From contig NC_135384.1 of the NCBI RefSeq assembly GCF_049243985.1, positions 13,326,501 to 13,390,500 on the forward strand: a stretch of 64,000 bases of DNA, read 5' to 3'. This DNA is from Paroedura picta (Eukaryota; Chordata; Lepidosauria; Squamata; Gekkonidae). The position numbers and the translations under genes were made by a program. The notes below the pieces were generated by a model. That model saw only the letters and a list, made by a program, of their open reading frames with translations. It was not told where the DNA came from and did no database searches. This document shows, piece by piece, positions 1 to 11,503 of this stretch; position 1 is the stretch's first letter; every line of letters starts with the position of its first letter.

Positions 1-788
1 TCGCTATCCTTTTTTTCTGCAGCACTCTTTGGGTTCTAGGGGTTTTTACAAAGCACCGGCAAACGCCAATAGTCAAAGCCAACAATAAAGGCCTGACATA
101 CATGCTCCTCATTTCCCTCCTCCTTTGTTTTCTCTGCTCCTTACTATTCATTGGATGGCCTGGAAAGGTGATCTGTCTTCTTCAACAAATAGCTTTTGGC
201 ATCGTCTTTGCTGTTGCTGGATCCTGTGTACTGGCCAAAACCATCACTGTTGTTTTGGCTTTCATGGCAAGAAAACCAAACAGCAAGATGAAAGGATGGT
301 TGGGAAAGAGACTGTCATGTGTCATTGTCCTCTCCTGCTCTCTTGTCCAAGTGGGCATCTCTGGGGTTTGGCTGGGGACTTCTCCTCCTTTTCCGGAGCT
401 GGACATGCACTCACAGCCTGGACAAATTGTAGTGCAATGTAATGAAGGTTCAGTCACCATGTTTTATGCAGTCCTGGTTTATATGGGTCTTTTATCCCTT
501 GCCAGTTTTGTTGTTGCTTTTCTTGCTAGAAAACTGCCTGACACTTTTAATGAAGCCAAATTTATTACTTTCAGTATGATGGTGTTTTGCAGTGTTTGGG
601 TGTCTTTTGTACCAACCTACCTATGCACCAAAGGAAAATACATGGTGGCTGTGGAGATTTTCTCTATCTTGGTCTCCAGTGGTAGCTTACTGGGTTTCAT
701 TTTTCTTCCTAAGTGCTACATTATTGTTTTAAGACCTGATTTGAACAGCAAGAAACAGTTTATAAGAAAAGGAATGTACAGAAAATGA
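1..788 (+). CDS. Vomeronasal type-2 receptor (V2R), last exon, 5' end cut by window
   Basis: The frame is already open at base 3, so this is the terminal seven-transmembrane exon of a V2R rather than a complete gene starting at the first ATG (102). About 261 residues are visible, beginning inside TM1 (the ...[17 protein letters not shown]... TM1/loop-1 signature of V2Rs) and running through TM2 ([19 protein letters not shown]), the TM6 region ([16 protein letters not shown]) and a short tail with the V2R-type [11 protein letters not shown] motif. V2Rs are class C GPCRs of basal vomeronasal neurons; their large ligand-binding ectodomain is encoded by upstream exons that lie outside the window to the left. 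No stop or frame break is seen up to the TGA at 786-788. Other class C receptors (calcium-sensing type) are less likely because the loop and C-tail wording is V2R-like. Confidence 0.9.
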   Translation, partial: AILFFCSTLWVLGVFTKHRQTPIVKANNKGLTYMLLISLLLCFLCSLLFIGWPGKVICLLQQIAFGIVFAVAGSCVLAKTITVVLAFMARKPNSKMKGWLGKRLSCVIVLSCSLVQVGISGVWLGTSPPFPELDMHSQPGQIVVQCNEGSVTMFYAVLVYMGLLSLASFVVAFLARKLPDTFNEAKFITFSMMVFCSVWVSFVPTYLCTKGKYMVAVEIFSILVSSGSLLGFIFLPKCYIIVLRPDLNSKKQFIRKGMYRK

Positions 789-952
789 TTTCTCATTGAT
801 TGATTGAAGGGTTTCTCTTGTAGAATGTCCATGGTTTTGCGTATAGTTATGTGAATGAGGTATTTTTGTGACAATTTCTTTTCCTCAAACTTTGGGACAA
901 GACCATTTCAATCTTTACTCTTTCTGTATGCATCAGTGGCATTCACAATTAG

Positions 953-958
953 AATAAA
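953..958 (+). other. Candidate polyadenylation signal of the V2R gene
   Basis: AATAAA lies 165 bases after the V2R stop codon on the same strand, a plausible 3' UTR length. Only the hexamer is seen; no transcript evidence is available. Confidence 0.4.
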
Positions 959-1398
959 ATAGTTAAACATTTGCAGTGGATGAAATATTCTGGGACAGAA
1001 TGATCATTAGTCATGCCATCGTTGTTGGTTTAGTCAAAACTTTGGCAATGTTCCTTACCAAAGATATAATATGCATATTTTTTTTTCCTGTTTGATATTT
1101 CTCACAGCACCACTGGTCGATCACAGTACCAAACAGATAAATATTGATAGTCACTTCTTCAGGTACAAACTATATTAACCTTTAGCAATAAACACTCTGA
1201 ATGTGGAGGTATTTCAGATGGAAAAGCCATGCTTTTCATGGCAATTCCCACTTAGTATAATAATTAGTGTTTTTTTTCCTATAAATTGACATGTCCAGAG
1301 AGTTTTCGAAGCAGTCACATACGGTATGCATTGTTGTAATCTTTCTGGATAATATCATTGACCAGGTCTGTTTTCTCCAACAATGATTATAACTGTTC

Positions 1399-1480
1399 AT
1401 TTATTTATTTATTACTAAATTTATATCCTGCCTCTCCTGACAAGTCAGCTCAGGGTGGCTTACAGAATAAAATGGGCCCA
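1399..1480 (-). repeat. Retroposon 3'-tail-like repeat
   Basis: On the minus strand this reads as a '...TGTAAGCCACCCTGAGCT...' block followed by an ATAAATTTA and (ATAA)n-like tail. That is the form of the 3' ends of several squamate LINEs and SINEs. The family is not determined. Confidence 0.45.
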
Positions 1481-2276
1481 ATTGCCCTATCACAATAAAA
1501 CAGTAAAATCAAGAAACAAAACCCTCCCCATTTTACCAATAAAAACAGTATCCAACAACAAGATGGCAGGCAAAATCCAACTACCTCCCAATAACTCCTC
1601 CTGCTGCCTATATATCCGGCCAAGAGAGTGGCCAACGATGTTATATTCGGGCTTTCAGGTGTACTTGCCATACATCTAAACATGGCAGTTGACAAAGGGT
1701 GGGACCCACAGATCGAAAACCAGACATCGCTGTTGAACCAAGCTAAGTTAGTTAAATGCATTCATAGCCACCTCTGAAGCTTTCCAGTAGGGGACAGTGT
1801 TTGTTTCAGTTATTCCCCCCCCCCCTTGTTGTACAGCTACATTAGGCATGGCTAGACATGCTTTTTTCACTTCATATTGCGTTTACTGCTTTTTGTGAGT
1901 TTTTTTCTTCTTCATTTCACTCACTTCCCTTGTTTGTGTACTGGAAATATCTAGCAGCACAAATTCATATACACAAATACACTTTAAAGAATAGTATTAG
2001 AAGGTGTTAATTTAAGGTGGAAAACCAATGCTAGGAAATGGAGAACACACATGCAAGGGGAAAGCAAGACCAAAATAGTCTCCCCCCCATCCAAATCAAA
2101 ATGGTGAGTGAGAAATTCAGCTGCAGAACCATATTGAATATGCATTACACTGCCTGATATTGAATGAGAACATTGATCCAGCAAGTTCTGTATTATATCA
2201 GTACCCACAAATGAGGACATGATTAAACACATTAAATAGTTTATTAATGGCTGATCTACATCATTTAAAAACACGG

Positions 2277-2485
2277 TTGCCACCCCCAGGCTGGGAAGTT
2301 CCTAGAGGGATCTCATCATGGTATAAAGCTCTAAAGCAGCCATTTTCTTCTGGAACACTAATCAGGCCGAGTTAAAGAATATCACCACTCCTATTATTGC
2401 CAACTCCAGACTAGAATTTTTTTGGAGATTTGCAGGTGGACCGTGGGAAGATAGAGTCTGGGGAGGAGAGACAGTAGGCAGACAT
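2277..2485 (+). mobile_element. Two partial copies of an unclassified squamate interspersed repeat
   Basis: The two pieces start TTGCCACCCCCAGGCTGGGAA (2278) and TTGCCAACTCCAGACTAGAA (about 2398), followed by a 'TCCT/TTTGGAGATTTG' and 'GTCTGGGGAGG' body. The same family appears at 5960-6095 (minus strand) and 13428-13540 (plus strand). Its ends read TTGCCAAC-CCAGG and CCTGGAGG-TGGCAA, so it may be a non-autonomous DNA transposon with inverted ends. Confidence 0.4.
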
Positions 2486-3164
2486 CCCTAACCACTTCCT
2501 AGGACTCCCCAGATGTGTCTGAGTTGATAGCATTCAGACAATTCCATTCTGGCTCCAAACAGTGATACTTCTGCAGCTTGTTTCTTGTTATCCACATGCT
2601 GGGAGAGCCTATCCATCTGCATTATTTCCCTTTAGTGATGACTGTAAGGATCCAAGTGACACTGACCTTCATGAAATAAGTTCCTTCACCAGAGTTCCTG
2701 GATACAGAAGGTGCATGGTCTGGGTATTGTTAGATGTTTCAGAATGCTTATCTATCTTAGCTATCTTTTGATCGTAAGAAGAGCTCTGCTGGATCAGTTC
2801 TGTGCTCCATTTAGAAAGCTCACCTCCATAGGGCAGAAACCAAAACTGTTGCAGGAATGTATTCTAATCAAGAGTCAAAGCAAATCTAGAGGAGATAACA
2901 TCTATGAAATGTCAAAGCTGTCAAAAATATGTCAAGGTGATCTTATATTGCAAAACCCAAGGGAATATATGCATCCATGAATAAATCTAGAGAGAATTAA
3001 CCATGAACAATATTCACATTATGAATCTATTTGTTTGGTTGACATGGTAAACTGCATTATAAGATGGGTCTTATTGTTAAGAAATTGAAGTTTTAATTAT
3101 AATGGAAAATTCCATGTGATTTATGTAATATCAACTAGACAATATGATTAGAATTCCTGTTCCC

Positions 3165-4139
3165 CTATAGGATACATTTCCTTTTGAGCAGCTTCTGCAA
3201 GCTTTCCTTAAAGTCCTTATTCCTCAGGCTATAAATGACAGGATTTAGAAGTGGTGTTACTACAGTATAAAATATGGAGACAACCTTATTCAGCTCTGAA
3301 GAGAGGCTAGCACTGGGCTGAAGGTACATAGAGATCATGGTACCATAATATATTAATACCACAGCTAGATGAGAACCACATGTGGAGAAAGTCTTCTTCC
3401 TCCCAGAAGCTGAGGGGATTTTCAGGATTGTCAGGATAATGAAACCGTAAGATATCAAGGTAAGCAAGAAGCAAGTGAAAAGGACCAGTACTGAAAGCAC
3501 AAATATAGTTATCTCCGTGATGGAAGTGTCAGAACAGGAGAGCTTCAGCAAAGGTGGGATGTCACAGAAGAAGTGATTGATCTTGTTGGATCGGCAGAAA
3601 CTTAGTCTGGAGATCATCAGGGATGGCAGCAGACCTGTGAAGAGACCAACCACCCAAGACCCTACTGCTAAACGGCAGCAGAACTGTGTGTTCATAGCTA
3701 CTGTATAATGCAGTGGGTCACATATTGCCAGGTACCGATCATATGCCATCACAGCCAAGAGGAAGCATTCTGTAGCTCCAAAGAAGACAAAGCAGTATAG
3801 TTGTGTCATGCAGCCAGTGAAGGAGATGGTCTTATTCTCTATGACCAAATTGCTGAGCATCTTGGGCACTATGGTGGTGGTATACCAGATCTCTAGAAAA
3901 GAAAGGTTTTGGAGGAAAGCATACATTGGAGAATGAAGACTTGGTTCCAGTTTGACCACCGAGATGATGACCACGTTTCCTGTGATGGTTAAGATGTAAA
4001 TAATGAAGAACATAATGAAGAGTAGAGTCTGCCATCCTGGAAGGCTTTGGAACCCCAGAAGTTGGAATTCCGTTACAGTGCTGTAATTCATCATTTCCTT
4101 CACTAGCGTTGAGTACTCCTGAAGACTTAGGTCAGTCAT
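3165..4139 (-). CDS. Olfactory receptor, class II, family 6/11-like, intact
   Basis: A complete single-exon odorant receptor GPCR of 324 residues, expected in the ciliary membrane of olfactory neurons coupled to Golf. Seven hydrophobic segments are visible. Hallmarks: N-glycosylation site NYS at 18-20, TGN in TM1 (53-55), LHSPMYAFLQNLSFLEIWYTT (68-88), the TM3 end MAYDRYLAIC (131-140), the TM5 region SY (230-231), KTFSTCGSH at the TM6 start (249-257; the usual KA is KT here) and PLLNPVIYSLRN in TM7 (296-307). The FLEIWYTT wording resembles families 6 and 11. The start may instead be Met16 or Met17, which would give the usual short N-terminus. A splice-acceptor-like TTTCTTTCTAG on the minus strand ends at 4183, 44 bases upstream of the ATG. 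The gene points towards the V2R and is 2.4 kb from it. Confidence 0.95.
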   Translation of the reverse strand: MTDLSLQEYSTLVKEMMNYSTVTEFQLLGFQSLPGWQTLLFIMFFIIYILTITGNVVIISVVKLEPSLHSPMYAFLQNLSFLEIWYTTTIVPKMLSNLVIENKTISFTGCMTQLYCFVFFGATECFLLAVMAYDRYLAICDPLHYTVAMNTQFCCRLAVGSWVVGLFTGLLPSLMISRLSFCRSNKINHFFCDIPPLLKLSCSDTSITEITIFVLSVLVLFTCFLLTLISYGFIILTILKIPSASGRKKTFSTCGSHLAVVLIYYGTMISMYLQPSASLSSELNKVVSIFYTVVTPLLNPVIYSLRNKDFKESLQKLLKRKCIL

Positions 4140-4184
4140 AAATTCTGCTTTGAATGGTAATTCAGAATATTTGGTCTCCTTTCT

Positions 4185-4912
4185 AGAAAGAAAGATAGCA
4201 TAAAAGGAGTGGTATTAATAATTGAAGCTGTTTACTGATCTGCACTCTGGGTTATGAAAAAAACAATAAAAAATAAAAGTGAGCTGTAGCATTATAAGGA
4301 CTTTGCTGGATCAAATCTAACAAGTGGAACTGAGGCTACTAGGAAACTACCAGGCAGAGGGTTATAAAGGCAGCCACTACATTGTCCTACCTGCATTTGA
4401 TAAACAAAGTTGTAATCCTTCTGGACCTGGGTGCTCCATTTTCCATGCTAAATGTCCACTATCTTGGGTGACTGCAAGAAATTTGACTTTATGAGATGGA
4501 ATTATCATTGTCTGTCACCATGCCTTTCATTCAAACACTTCATAAATTACTTTTGTGTTATATAACAGGGTTGTGTGAATTGTTGTCTGTCATGATAGAA
4601 GGAACAAATGGTCTTCAAATGTGCCATCAGATGGAATCACACCATCAGATAGACTTCTGGACCATGAAGATAGTGGCCTCATTTTAAAAAAAGAAATGTT
4701 GAGTTACACATTTATTTTCTATGGGGACTCTATGTGAATACGAATTTATATCATGCAAGTAACAAATACCAGATTTCAGAAAGTGTTCAAAAATCAGTTT
4801 TTTTTTTTGCATGAGATAATCCTTTTATCATAGAGTGGCTATAAAAACACTCTCTAACTATAATATGCTTTCCAATTGCAAATATCTGGATTAAATACAT
4901 GACATACTATGT
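4185..4912. other. Upstream flank of OR 3165-4139
   Basis: AT-rich non-coding sequence. No repeat family or gene recognised; any promoter of the minus-strand OR could lie here or further right. Confidence 0.5.
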
Positions 4913-4922
4913 TGAAGCAGAA

Positions 4923-5214
4923 TAGGTAAAGGTAAAGGTATCCCCTGTGCAAGCACCGAGTCATGTCTGACCCTTGGGGTGACGCCCTCTAGCGTTTTCA
5001 TGGCAGACTCAATACGGGGTGGTTTGCCAGTGCCTTCCCCAGTCATTACTGTTTACCCCCCAGCAAGCTGGGTACTCATTTTACTGACCTCGGAAGGATG
5101 GAAGGCTGAGTCAACCTTGAGCCGGCTGCTGGGATTGAACCCCCAGCCACATGGGCAGACAGCTTCAGACAGCATGATGGCTGCCTTACCACTCTGCACC
5201 ACAAGAGGCTCTTC
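4923..5214 (-). mobile_element. tRNA-derived SINE (family B), full length, with 10-bp target duplication
   Basis: Read on the minus strand it starts AGAGCCTCTTGTGGTGCAGA, with tRNA-like A box (TGGTGCAGAGTGGTAAGG) and B-box-like GGGGTTCAATCCC, then a conserved body (GTTGACTCAGCCTTCCATCC), and ends GGGGATACCTTTACCTTT. Target-site duplication TGAAGCAGAA lies at 4913-4922 and 5215-5224. Two more copies of this family are at 16529-16781 and 40551-40836. Confidence 0.85.
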
Positions 5215-5959
5215 TGAAGCAGAACACTAAATTTCTCACATTTTAAATATGCAGCATTCCACATTAATCACATAATGTTCTCTTTCTCTTAGCCTTTGCA
5301 TCCATTTAATACATAATAATGGAAGCACTCATATTAGAGGTGCTATATGAGGAGGGGACCCATCAAACATTCACATTTAGCACTGACATCCATAATTGTA
5401 AAACTGAAAAGTCCCTCCAATTCATCATTTGATTTCTAATAAGATGTGCATATATACTAATTAGGCATTCCACCAATAGAAGATTCAATGAAGTCCTAGC
5501 AGACCTAACTTTTTGTGCAACATTTCACAGTTCTTCTTACTAGAGTTCCAGTCTCATATAGCTAATGGCCATGCAGATCACATAGTTCTTGCCCTGTATT
5601 TTTTCACCCGCCAAACTGCACCCCTTCCACTTCTCATCAGTGAACAAACTGGTAATATACCATCCAGATTATCTGAAATAATGAAGAAATCTCCCTCTGA
5701 TTTAATTCTATTGCTTACACTGAGCAAAATCAAAGACCTTCATTCACTGGTATGATGTGGGGCGAGGAGGAATTATTCAATATATTAAAAACCCTGGGCT
5801 ATATTCCCATTATCCATGAGATTCATAAGTTGATACCTTAGTGAAAATATTCTGGTAGATGATTCTAAGTCTTACACTTTATTCCCTGAGGAATTGGCAC
5901 ACCAAGACCAATTGTGCAGGGAAGAAGGGAAGCACAGCACAATTTACATCTGATCTCCA

Positions 5960-6095
5960 GATGGCATAGATGATTTCCCCTGGAGAATATAGCTGCTTCG
6001 GAGGGCAGGCTGTATGGCATTATATCCCACTGAGGTCCCTGCTGTCAATGAGCTCCCCTCCAAATCTCCAGGAATTTCAGAACTGAGAGTTGTCT
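5960..6095 (-). mobile_element. Unclassified squamate repeat (same family as 2277-2485)
   Basis: The minus strand reads GAAATTCCTGGAGATTTGGA, then GGGACCTCAGTGGGATATAA, CCTCCGAAGCAGC, TTCTCCAGGGGAAATC and CTGGAGATCAGATG. This is the middle and right part of the family whose left end is seen near 2277 and 2398. Confidence 0.4.
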
Positions 6096-6785
6096 ATCCT
6101 AGTGCAAAACATATTAATACACTGATATTTTGTAGGCAACATAATTCAAGATTTCTTTATTGCACATAAAAAATGAGATCTCACTAGAGCAAAAGTAAGC
6201 CTTTGAATTTCACAGAGGAAATAACTATTCATGAAGGGGATCCTAGTACTGCAATCACCTTCATCATCCCAGGGTACATTAAGTGGCATCCATCCGTAGA
6301 AATACTACTAGCAAGGTTACACATTCCGTCAACTCACCAATGAAATTAGTATCCAAACTGCTTTCCAAAGAAGGAGGAAAAACAACAGCTTGCTTATCAA
6401 CATGATGTGTGATCACCTATCAATAACCAACTTTAGTGGAATAACCAGAGCTACAGAAGATAGCAAGTGGAGCTCAGTGTTGTCTTCTACTGTTGCTTAG
6501 TGCTTTTGATAGGAGATGCAGAAGCACTGTGGCTTTCAAGCCTTGGCCAACCCCTGTGGGATACTATCTCTGTAGGAGCTCAAGAATTCTCCAGATGCAC
6601 AAAGAGAAAATAAGACCCCAGATATTTGGTATTAATGAAGAAACTGTGACTAAAACACATAACAAAGGTAAAATGAAAAACAGAACTGAAATTCTAGAAG
6701 ATTCTAGATTGCAGCATCACACCAAGTCATATTAACCAAGAAGAGATGTGTGGTTCAAGGCAAACTTGCTACAAGTGAACAAAAT

Positions 6786-6965
6786 TTGAGATCAGTAGCA
6801 CCTTTAAGACCAACAAAGTTTTATTCAAGGTATAAGCTTTCATGTGCATCAGATAGCTTCATCAGATAAAACTTTGTTGGTCTTGAAGATGCCACTGGAC
6901 TCAATGTTTTTTCTTCTGCTTCAGACCGTCATGACTACCCACCTGGACTGTTAGAAACTGATACA
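6786..6965. repeat. Interspersed repeat arranged as an inverted pair
   Basis: GACCAACAAAGTTTTA (about 6812) reappears as its inverse complement TAAAACTTTGTTGGTC (about 6866), each with flanking family sequence ('AGCACCTTTAAGACC' on one side, 'GATGCCACTGGACTC' on the other). The family is common in lizard DNA; another copy lies at 11037-11125. Two head-to-head copies or a palindromic element could produce this. Classification unknown. Confidence 0.5.
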
Positions 6966-8025
6966 CCCACAGTATCTTCCAGAGTTTTGGAGCTTCTGCT
7001 GATGGAATAGCTGTAGGACTATGGATCTGGCATTCATGAGAACAGGGGAGTTGGAGTCCACAAGACTGGGGTACATGTTGCCCATAAAATGACATTATTA
7101 CAACTTCCCATTTGCTGCCAGCGGCCCTAGAACAAGTAGACTGGGGAGCTCTGCTGTCCCTGTACCACTATTGCATAATGCCTAGTGCTGTTATGCTATA
7201 GATGACCAGGGTGTATGATGCAGCATAGAAAACTTGGAAAAAGTCTGCAAAAAATGACATCTTATTTTTAAATTTTTAACGTGGTACCATTTTCAAGGTG
7301 TAAAACCCATCATTCTATTTTTGTTTTCACATTGAAAATGCTGGCCTCTGAAACTAGTTTTATGGAGACTTTTCTTGTGTTATGGCACTGTGCAGAATCA
7401 GAGCAAATGTATAAATGTGAATGATGCTTAGAAGTTTTTAAAAAGAACAATTATAAAGGTCAGTGAAGTGACTATGGAGGAAAGCAGTGCATGCATAATA
7501 GGCCCAGGACAAGCAAGTAGTTTACTTTGTGATCACATTCAGGGGTTTCTCAATGATAAAAAGGTTAAGAAAGGTTGACTTAGTGGTTTAAGAACCGTAA
7601 TCAGCCTTCAGTATGTATAAATTCAGCATAAGATGTAAAAAAAGAGAAAAAAAGATGTAAAAAGTTGTTTGTACTGAAGATGCTGTATGTAATTTTTGTG
7701 GTGTTCTTGTGTCTAGGCAGAGGCCTTACAGTCATCTCTGTATATTGTTTATACCTAAACCAAATAAAGATGGTAGGAAGAAAGTTTATTAATTAGAAAT
7801 GTGATTTTGGAGGAGAGTTTTATTGATATTACGTTCTACCAAAATAACAAATAAGTGGGTTGCAAATGAAATGAAGCGTTAACTCTCCCTAAAAGCTAAA
7901 ATGACTAAATTTTGAGAAGACCAGATTCACTAGAAAAGATGGAAATTCTAGGAAAAGTTAGGGAAAAAGAAAAAAGAAAAAAGAAAGAGCCAATGAGATG
8001 GGTTGACTCAATAAGGGAAGATTGC

Positions 8026-8162
8026 CAGCTGACTTTGAGACAGTAACACACTGTCACTGTCATGCAGACCAACCTCTGAGGGTTGCGGTGAGGAGAAAAT
8101 GGAGGTGAGGAGAACATGTCAACTGCTTTGATTCTCAATTGGAGAGAAAGATGGGGCATTAT
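8026..8162 (+). mobile_element. Degraded Sauria-type tRNA-derived SINE, body and 3' part
   Basis: The order of elements matches the lizard SINE body: a worn CAGCTGACTTTGAGACAGTA segment, ACCTCTGAGGGTTGCGGTGA, AAAATGGAGGTGAGGAGAAC, ATGTCAACTGCTTTGATTCT and TTGGAGAGAAAGATGGGG. The tRNA-like head is missing and the copy is well diverged, so it is old. Confidence 0.6.
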
Positions 8163-9254
8163 GTTGGCTTTGGCTGAAGTTCACAAGAAAAAAAATATTA
8201 TTCATACTGTTAATTCATCTGGTATTGCTGCCATTGGTTAGTACTGCTACTTCAGTATCAAAAGCTATTTGTTTGTTAAATGGAGCAGGTCAACACCACA
8301 GGGATGAGAATGCCCAAATATATTTGTAATACTGAATACCCAGGTGTTTAGAATCCCTGAGTTATTTGTTTATGAAAAGAAGTTCTCCCTCTTGGGGAGA
8401 ACTTCCCAAAGCAATAATAGGCATAACGAAATAAATACTGTAATGAGTACCTAGCATATAATAATAAAACAATGATGAAGAGCCATATTCAAGTCAGAGG
8501 TAAAGAGAGATATATGGGCTGTGTTAAATATGATTCAACAGGTGGCAATATTACATTATGCAAGAAATGATAATCAACTGTATGATTATTATTAATATAC
8601 AATAAGATAATTGGTTGTAATGGAAATGTATAGTACAATTGGAAGCAGAATTACAACCGTCTAAGTTCCTTGCATGCAATCGATTTAGAAGAGTGTAAAT
8701 CTGATTTTAGTTTTATTGGTATAGATTTGCAGAAACTAATTTGGACAGACATTTTCTGGAAAAGTAGAATATAGTTCTCTTTAACAACTATACATTCTAA
8801 AATAACTTTGTATTAGTTGGGTAATTTGATAATACTACCATTATTACTGAAATGTAAGATGAAAATGAATGTTACTTTTCTCCATTCCTCTTAGAATATC
8901 TATTTTCATCTATATTAATCATCAAATTATTATTTTAATTTCTTTCCTGTAACATGTCCTGATTTCTGTTACCTCAGAATATTTGCTCCTCTTGTTTTAG
9001 AAACCAAGGAGAATTCTGGGGGGGGTGGTGGTGGTGAAAATTCCCGAATAACACTTCGGGGTTGAGAAACCCTGAATAATGGTATCATAGATATCCATCC
9101 ATAAGCAATAATTACTAAATGGTAAACCAATGAATCTTCTTGGAATGAAGAAAAGCTACATTTGGCAAAAGCAAATTGTGATGGTGGTTTGGTGAATGGG
9201 TTCAATAGGCCATAAAAAAACATAATAGCTTAATGAGATTGATAATTTCGATCA

Positions 9255-9435
9255 GACCGTTTCCACACTGGAGGTTTCATGCTGGGCTGCAGGCTCGGAT
9301 CTGTGTTGGGGCAGGTTGCCCTACCTCTTCCTGCTCCTGCACGGGGGAGCATTTGGTATGGTGCATCTCATCCACCCCAGATTTGTGCTTCTGCATGGGA
9401 GCTGGGATAGAGAAGTTCCCAATGCGGAAACAGTC
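9255..9435. mobile_element. Possible small DNA transposon (MITE) with imperfect inverted ends
   Basis: The left end GACCGTTTCCACACTGG and right end CCCAATGCGGAAACAGTC are imperfect inverse complements (about 13 of 17 positions). No clear target duplication was found. A lone right-end-like sequence (GCGGAAACGGTC) is also at 19001-19012. Confidence 0.35.
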
Positions 9436-9999
9436 TCAGAGATGTTGTGCTCCTTTACTCAATTATTCTGAATCAAGACCAATAGTATCTCAGATTAGTT
9501 GAACCTCTCATGCTGGTCGAATTACATGGAGCTTTTAATATGTGTACAGCATAGCTGATTTAAGAGACTTGCCACTGATACAGAAACAGGAATTCAGGAG
9601 GAAATACAGATTTCTGCAGCGGGGGGGGGGACAACAACAAGTAGGGAGTTCCAGAGTTTGGCCATGAGCAAGAAAGCCCTTTCTCAGGTTGCTAGCCATG
9701 TAGCCTCTAATGGCAGGATCACCCAAAACAAGGCCTCTAAAGATGACCAGAGGGGAAGGACAGGTTCATAAAAACTGGGAGAAGATTGCCTGCAGTCTTC
9801 ATGTAGAAATGTGAAGAGCACATTTGAGAAATATTTCTTACCAACTTCTGTGTAAGAGCATTCAAATTTCACTTTAGATGGAATTTAATGGTACATCTAG
9901 AATTGGGGACCAGATGAATAGATGGCTTAGCAGTCATCCATGTATGTCAGCTTTTTATTAGTATCAGTGAATTTTCTAAAATCAGAGGAACATTTCACA

Positions 10000-10262
10000 A
10001 GCCAGTTTGGTGTAGTGGTTCAGAATGACTACATCTAATCTGGTGAGTTTTTAAAATTCTCCTATCCTCCACATGCAGCCAGCTGGGTGACCTTGGGCTA
10101 GTCACAGCCCTGGTGGAGCTGTCCTCACAGAGCAGTTCTATCAGAGCTCTCTCAGCCCCACCTACGACACAGGGTGTCTGTTGTGGGAAGCGGAAGGTAA
10201 GGCAATTGTAAGCCATCTTGAGAGTACTTTGGGTAGTGAAAAGTGAGGACTGAAAACCAAGT
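10000..10262 (+). mobile_element. tRNA-derived SINE (family A), diverged
   Basis: Head AGCCAGTTTGGTGTAGTGGT is followed by the body CATGCAGCCAGCTGGGTGAC, CTCTCTCAGCCCCACCTA, CAGGGTGTCTGTTGTGGG and TGTAAGCCATCTTGAGAG. It lacks the (TTC)n tail of the other copies and is more worn. Confidence 0.75.
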
Positions 10263-11503
10263 CTCCTTATTCGACAATCAGAAGATGCAGAAGTCACTCT
10301 GAAAACATTTTTTGGACCAATGTATCAAACTTAAGAAAGATTTTGTGATTTAAATTACGACGTTTGAAGTATGATGGATTTTCCTACTATAGTTTATGAC
10401 CAATATGCCTGGCTATCAGTACTAGGTAGGGATTGTCATACTCCAAGTGGAGCATAGAGATCTGGAATTAAAATTGAAATCACCATTGTTCCATCCTTTG
10501 GTATAAAAAGTGACAGCCCCAGACTTATGGGAATAAGGAACCACACTTTAAATTCAGTTCTATCATTCTTTCTGCTTAGGTTGTAAAGTGAAGTGGACTA
10601 GAAGTACAGAAGATGGGAGAGGTTTTCTTAACTTTTCCCACAGCGATCACCTTTTCTGCTTAAAATTCCACCTCTCTATGATGCTTTCACCTCACTTGGA
10701 TAAAAAAGTCTATGACTCAAAGGAATGGAAAGCTGAGGCATGCTGTGCATCATCCAATTATTGAGGTAATTTTGCAAACTCTCTTATTTATGCCAGGATT
10801 CGGGGGAAAAGGCTTGCAGGGAAAGAGAATTAAAAAATGAAATAAAAGAAGTCCATTCACCCCAGTTTTATTTCACAATAGCAGAACCCTCCATATTAAT
10901 TATGAATTTATCAAAGCTGACACAGAATGTCGTTCTGTTTCCATGGAAGAAAATGGCAGAGGAGCACAGATAGACATGTATTTTTGGCTTTTTTAAAAAT
11001 TACATTGATTTTGCATGCATGTAATATCAACTGTATAGCTTTGTTGGTCTGAGACAGCAGAATTAATTTTGAATCCAGTGACCAACAAAGGTTTATTCAA
11101 GGTATGAGCTTTTGTACACTTCCTTAGTTACCAGGTCATGGAATGCAAGTGAACTGTTCATACTTATAGAAAAAAAAGTTTAAGAGTAAATTAACATACA
11201 GCATAATGAAAATGGTTTGCAGATTCCAGAAATAAATATGAATGTAATGTTCATTATGCTCTATGTTTATTTACTCTTATGTTTTTCCTATAAGTGTGAA
11301 CTGATTCTATCCAGTTCCAGGAAATTGGATTGCCTGCATTAGATGGAATGAGAAACATTCCCTCTAAAATCACATTACATCAGAACTAGTCATTTGTTGC
11401 CTTATGCCTTTTATCGTGTAAACAGTAGTATTATAACATTTGAATTTATTTCCATTTATTACCCTATTCCCTATAGAAATTCTCATCTTCTTTTGGTCAA
11501 GAT
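10263..11503. other. Upstream flank of OR 11504
   Basis: Non-coding. A second copy of the 'TTTGTTGGTCTGAGACAGCA' repeat lies at about 11037-11125. A splice-acceptor-like TTCCCTATAG ends at 11476, 27 bases before the OR start. No other gene seen. Confidence 0.5.

Larger units (their letters stand above)
959..3164. other. Intergenic stretch between V2R and first OR
   Basis: AT-rich non-coding sequence. It holds a LINE/SINE-tail-like repeat (1399-1480), a C homopolymer near 1817-1826 and two partial copies of a squamate repeat (2277-2485). The short open frames here show no recognisable domain. No other gene is seen. Confidence 0.6.
5225..9999. other. Long intergenic stretch, repeat scraps only
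   Basis: About 4.8 kb without a supported gene. It contains repeat pieces at 5960-6095, 6786-6965, 8026-8162 and 9255-9435, a G-run with (GGT)n at 9018-9036 and otherwise AT-rich sequence. The open frames are short and have no recognisable domain. Confidence 0.55.
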
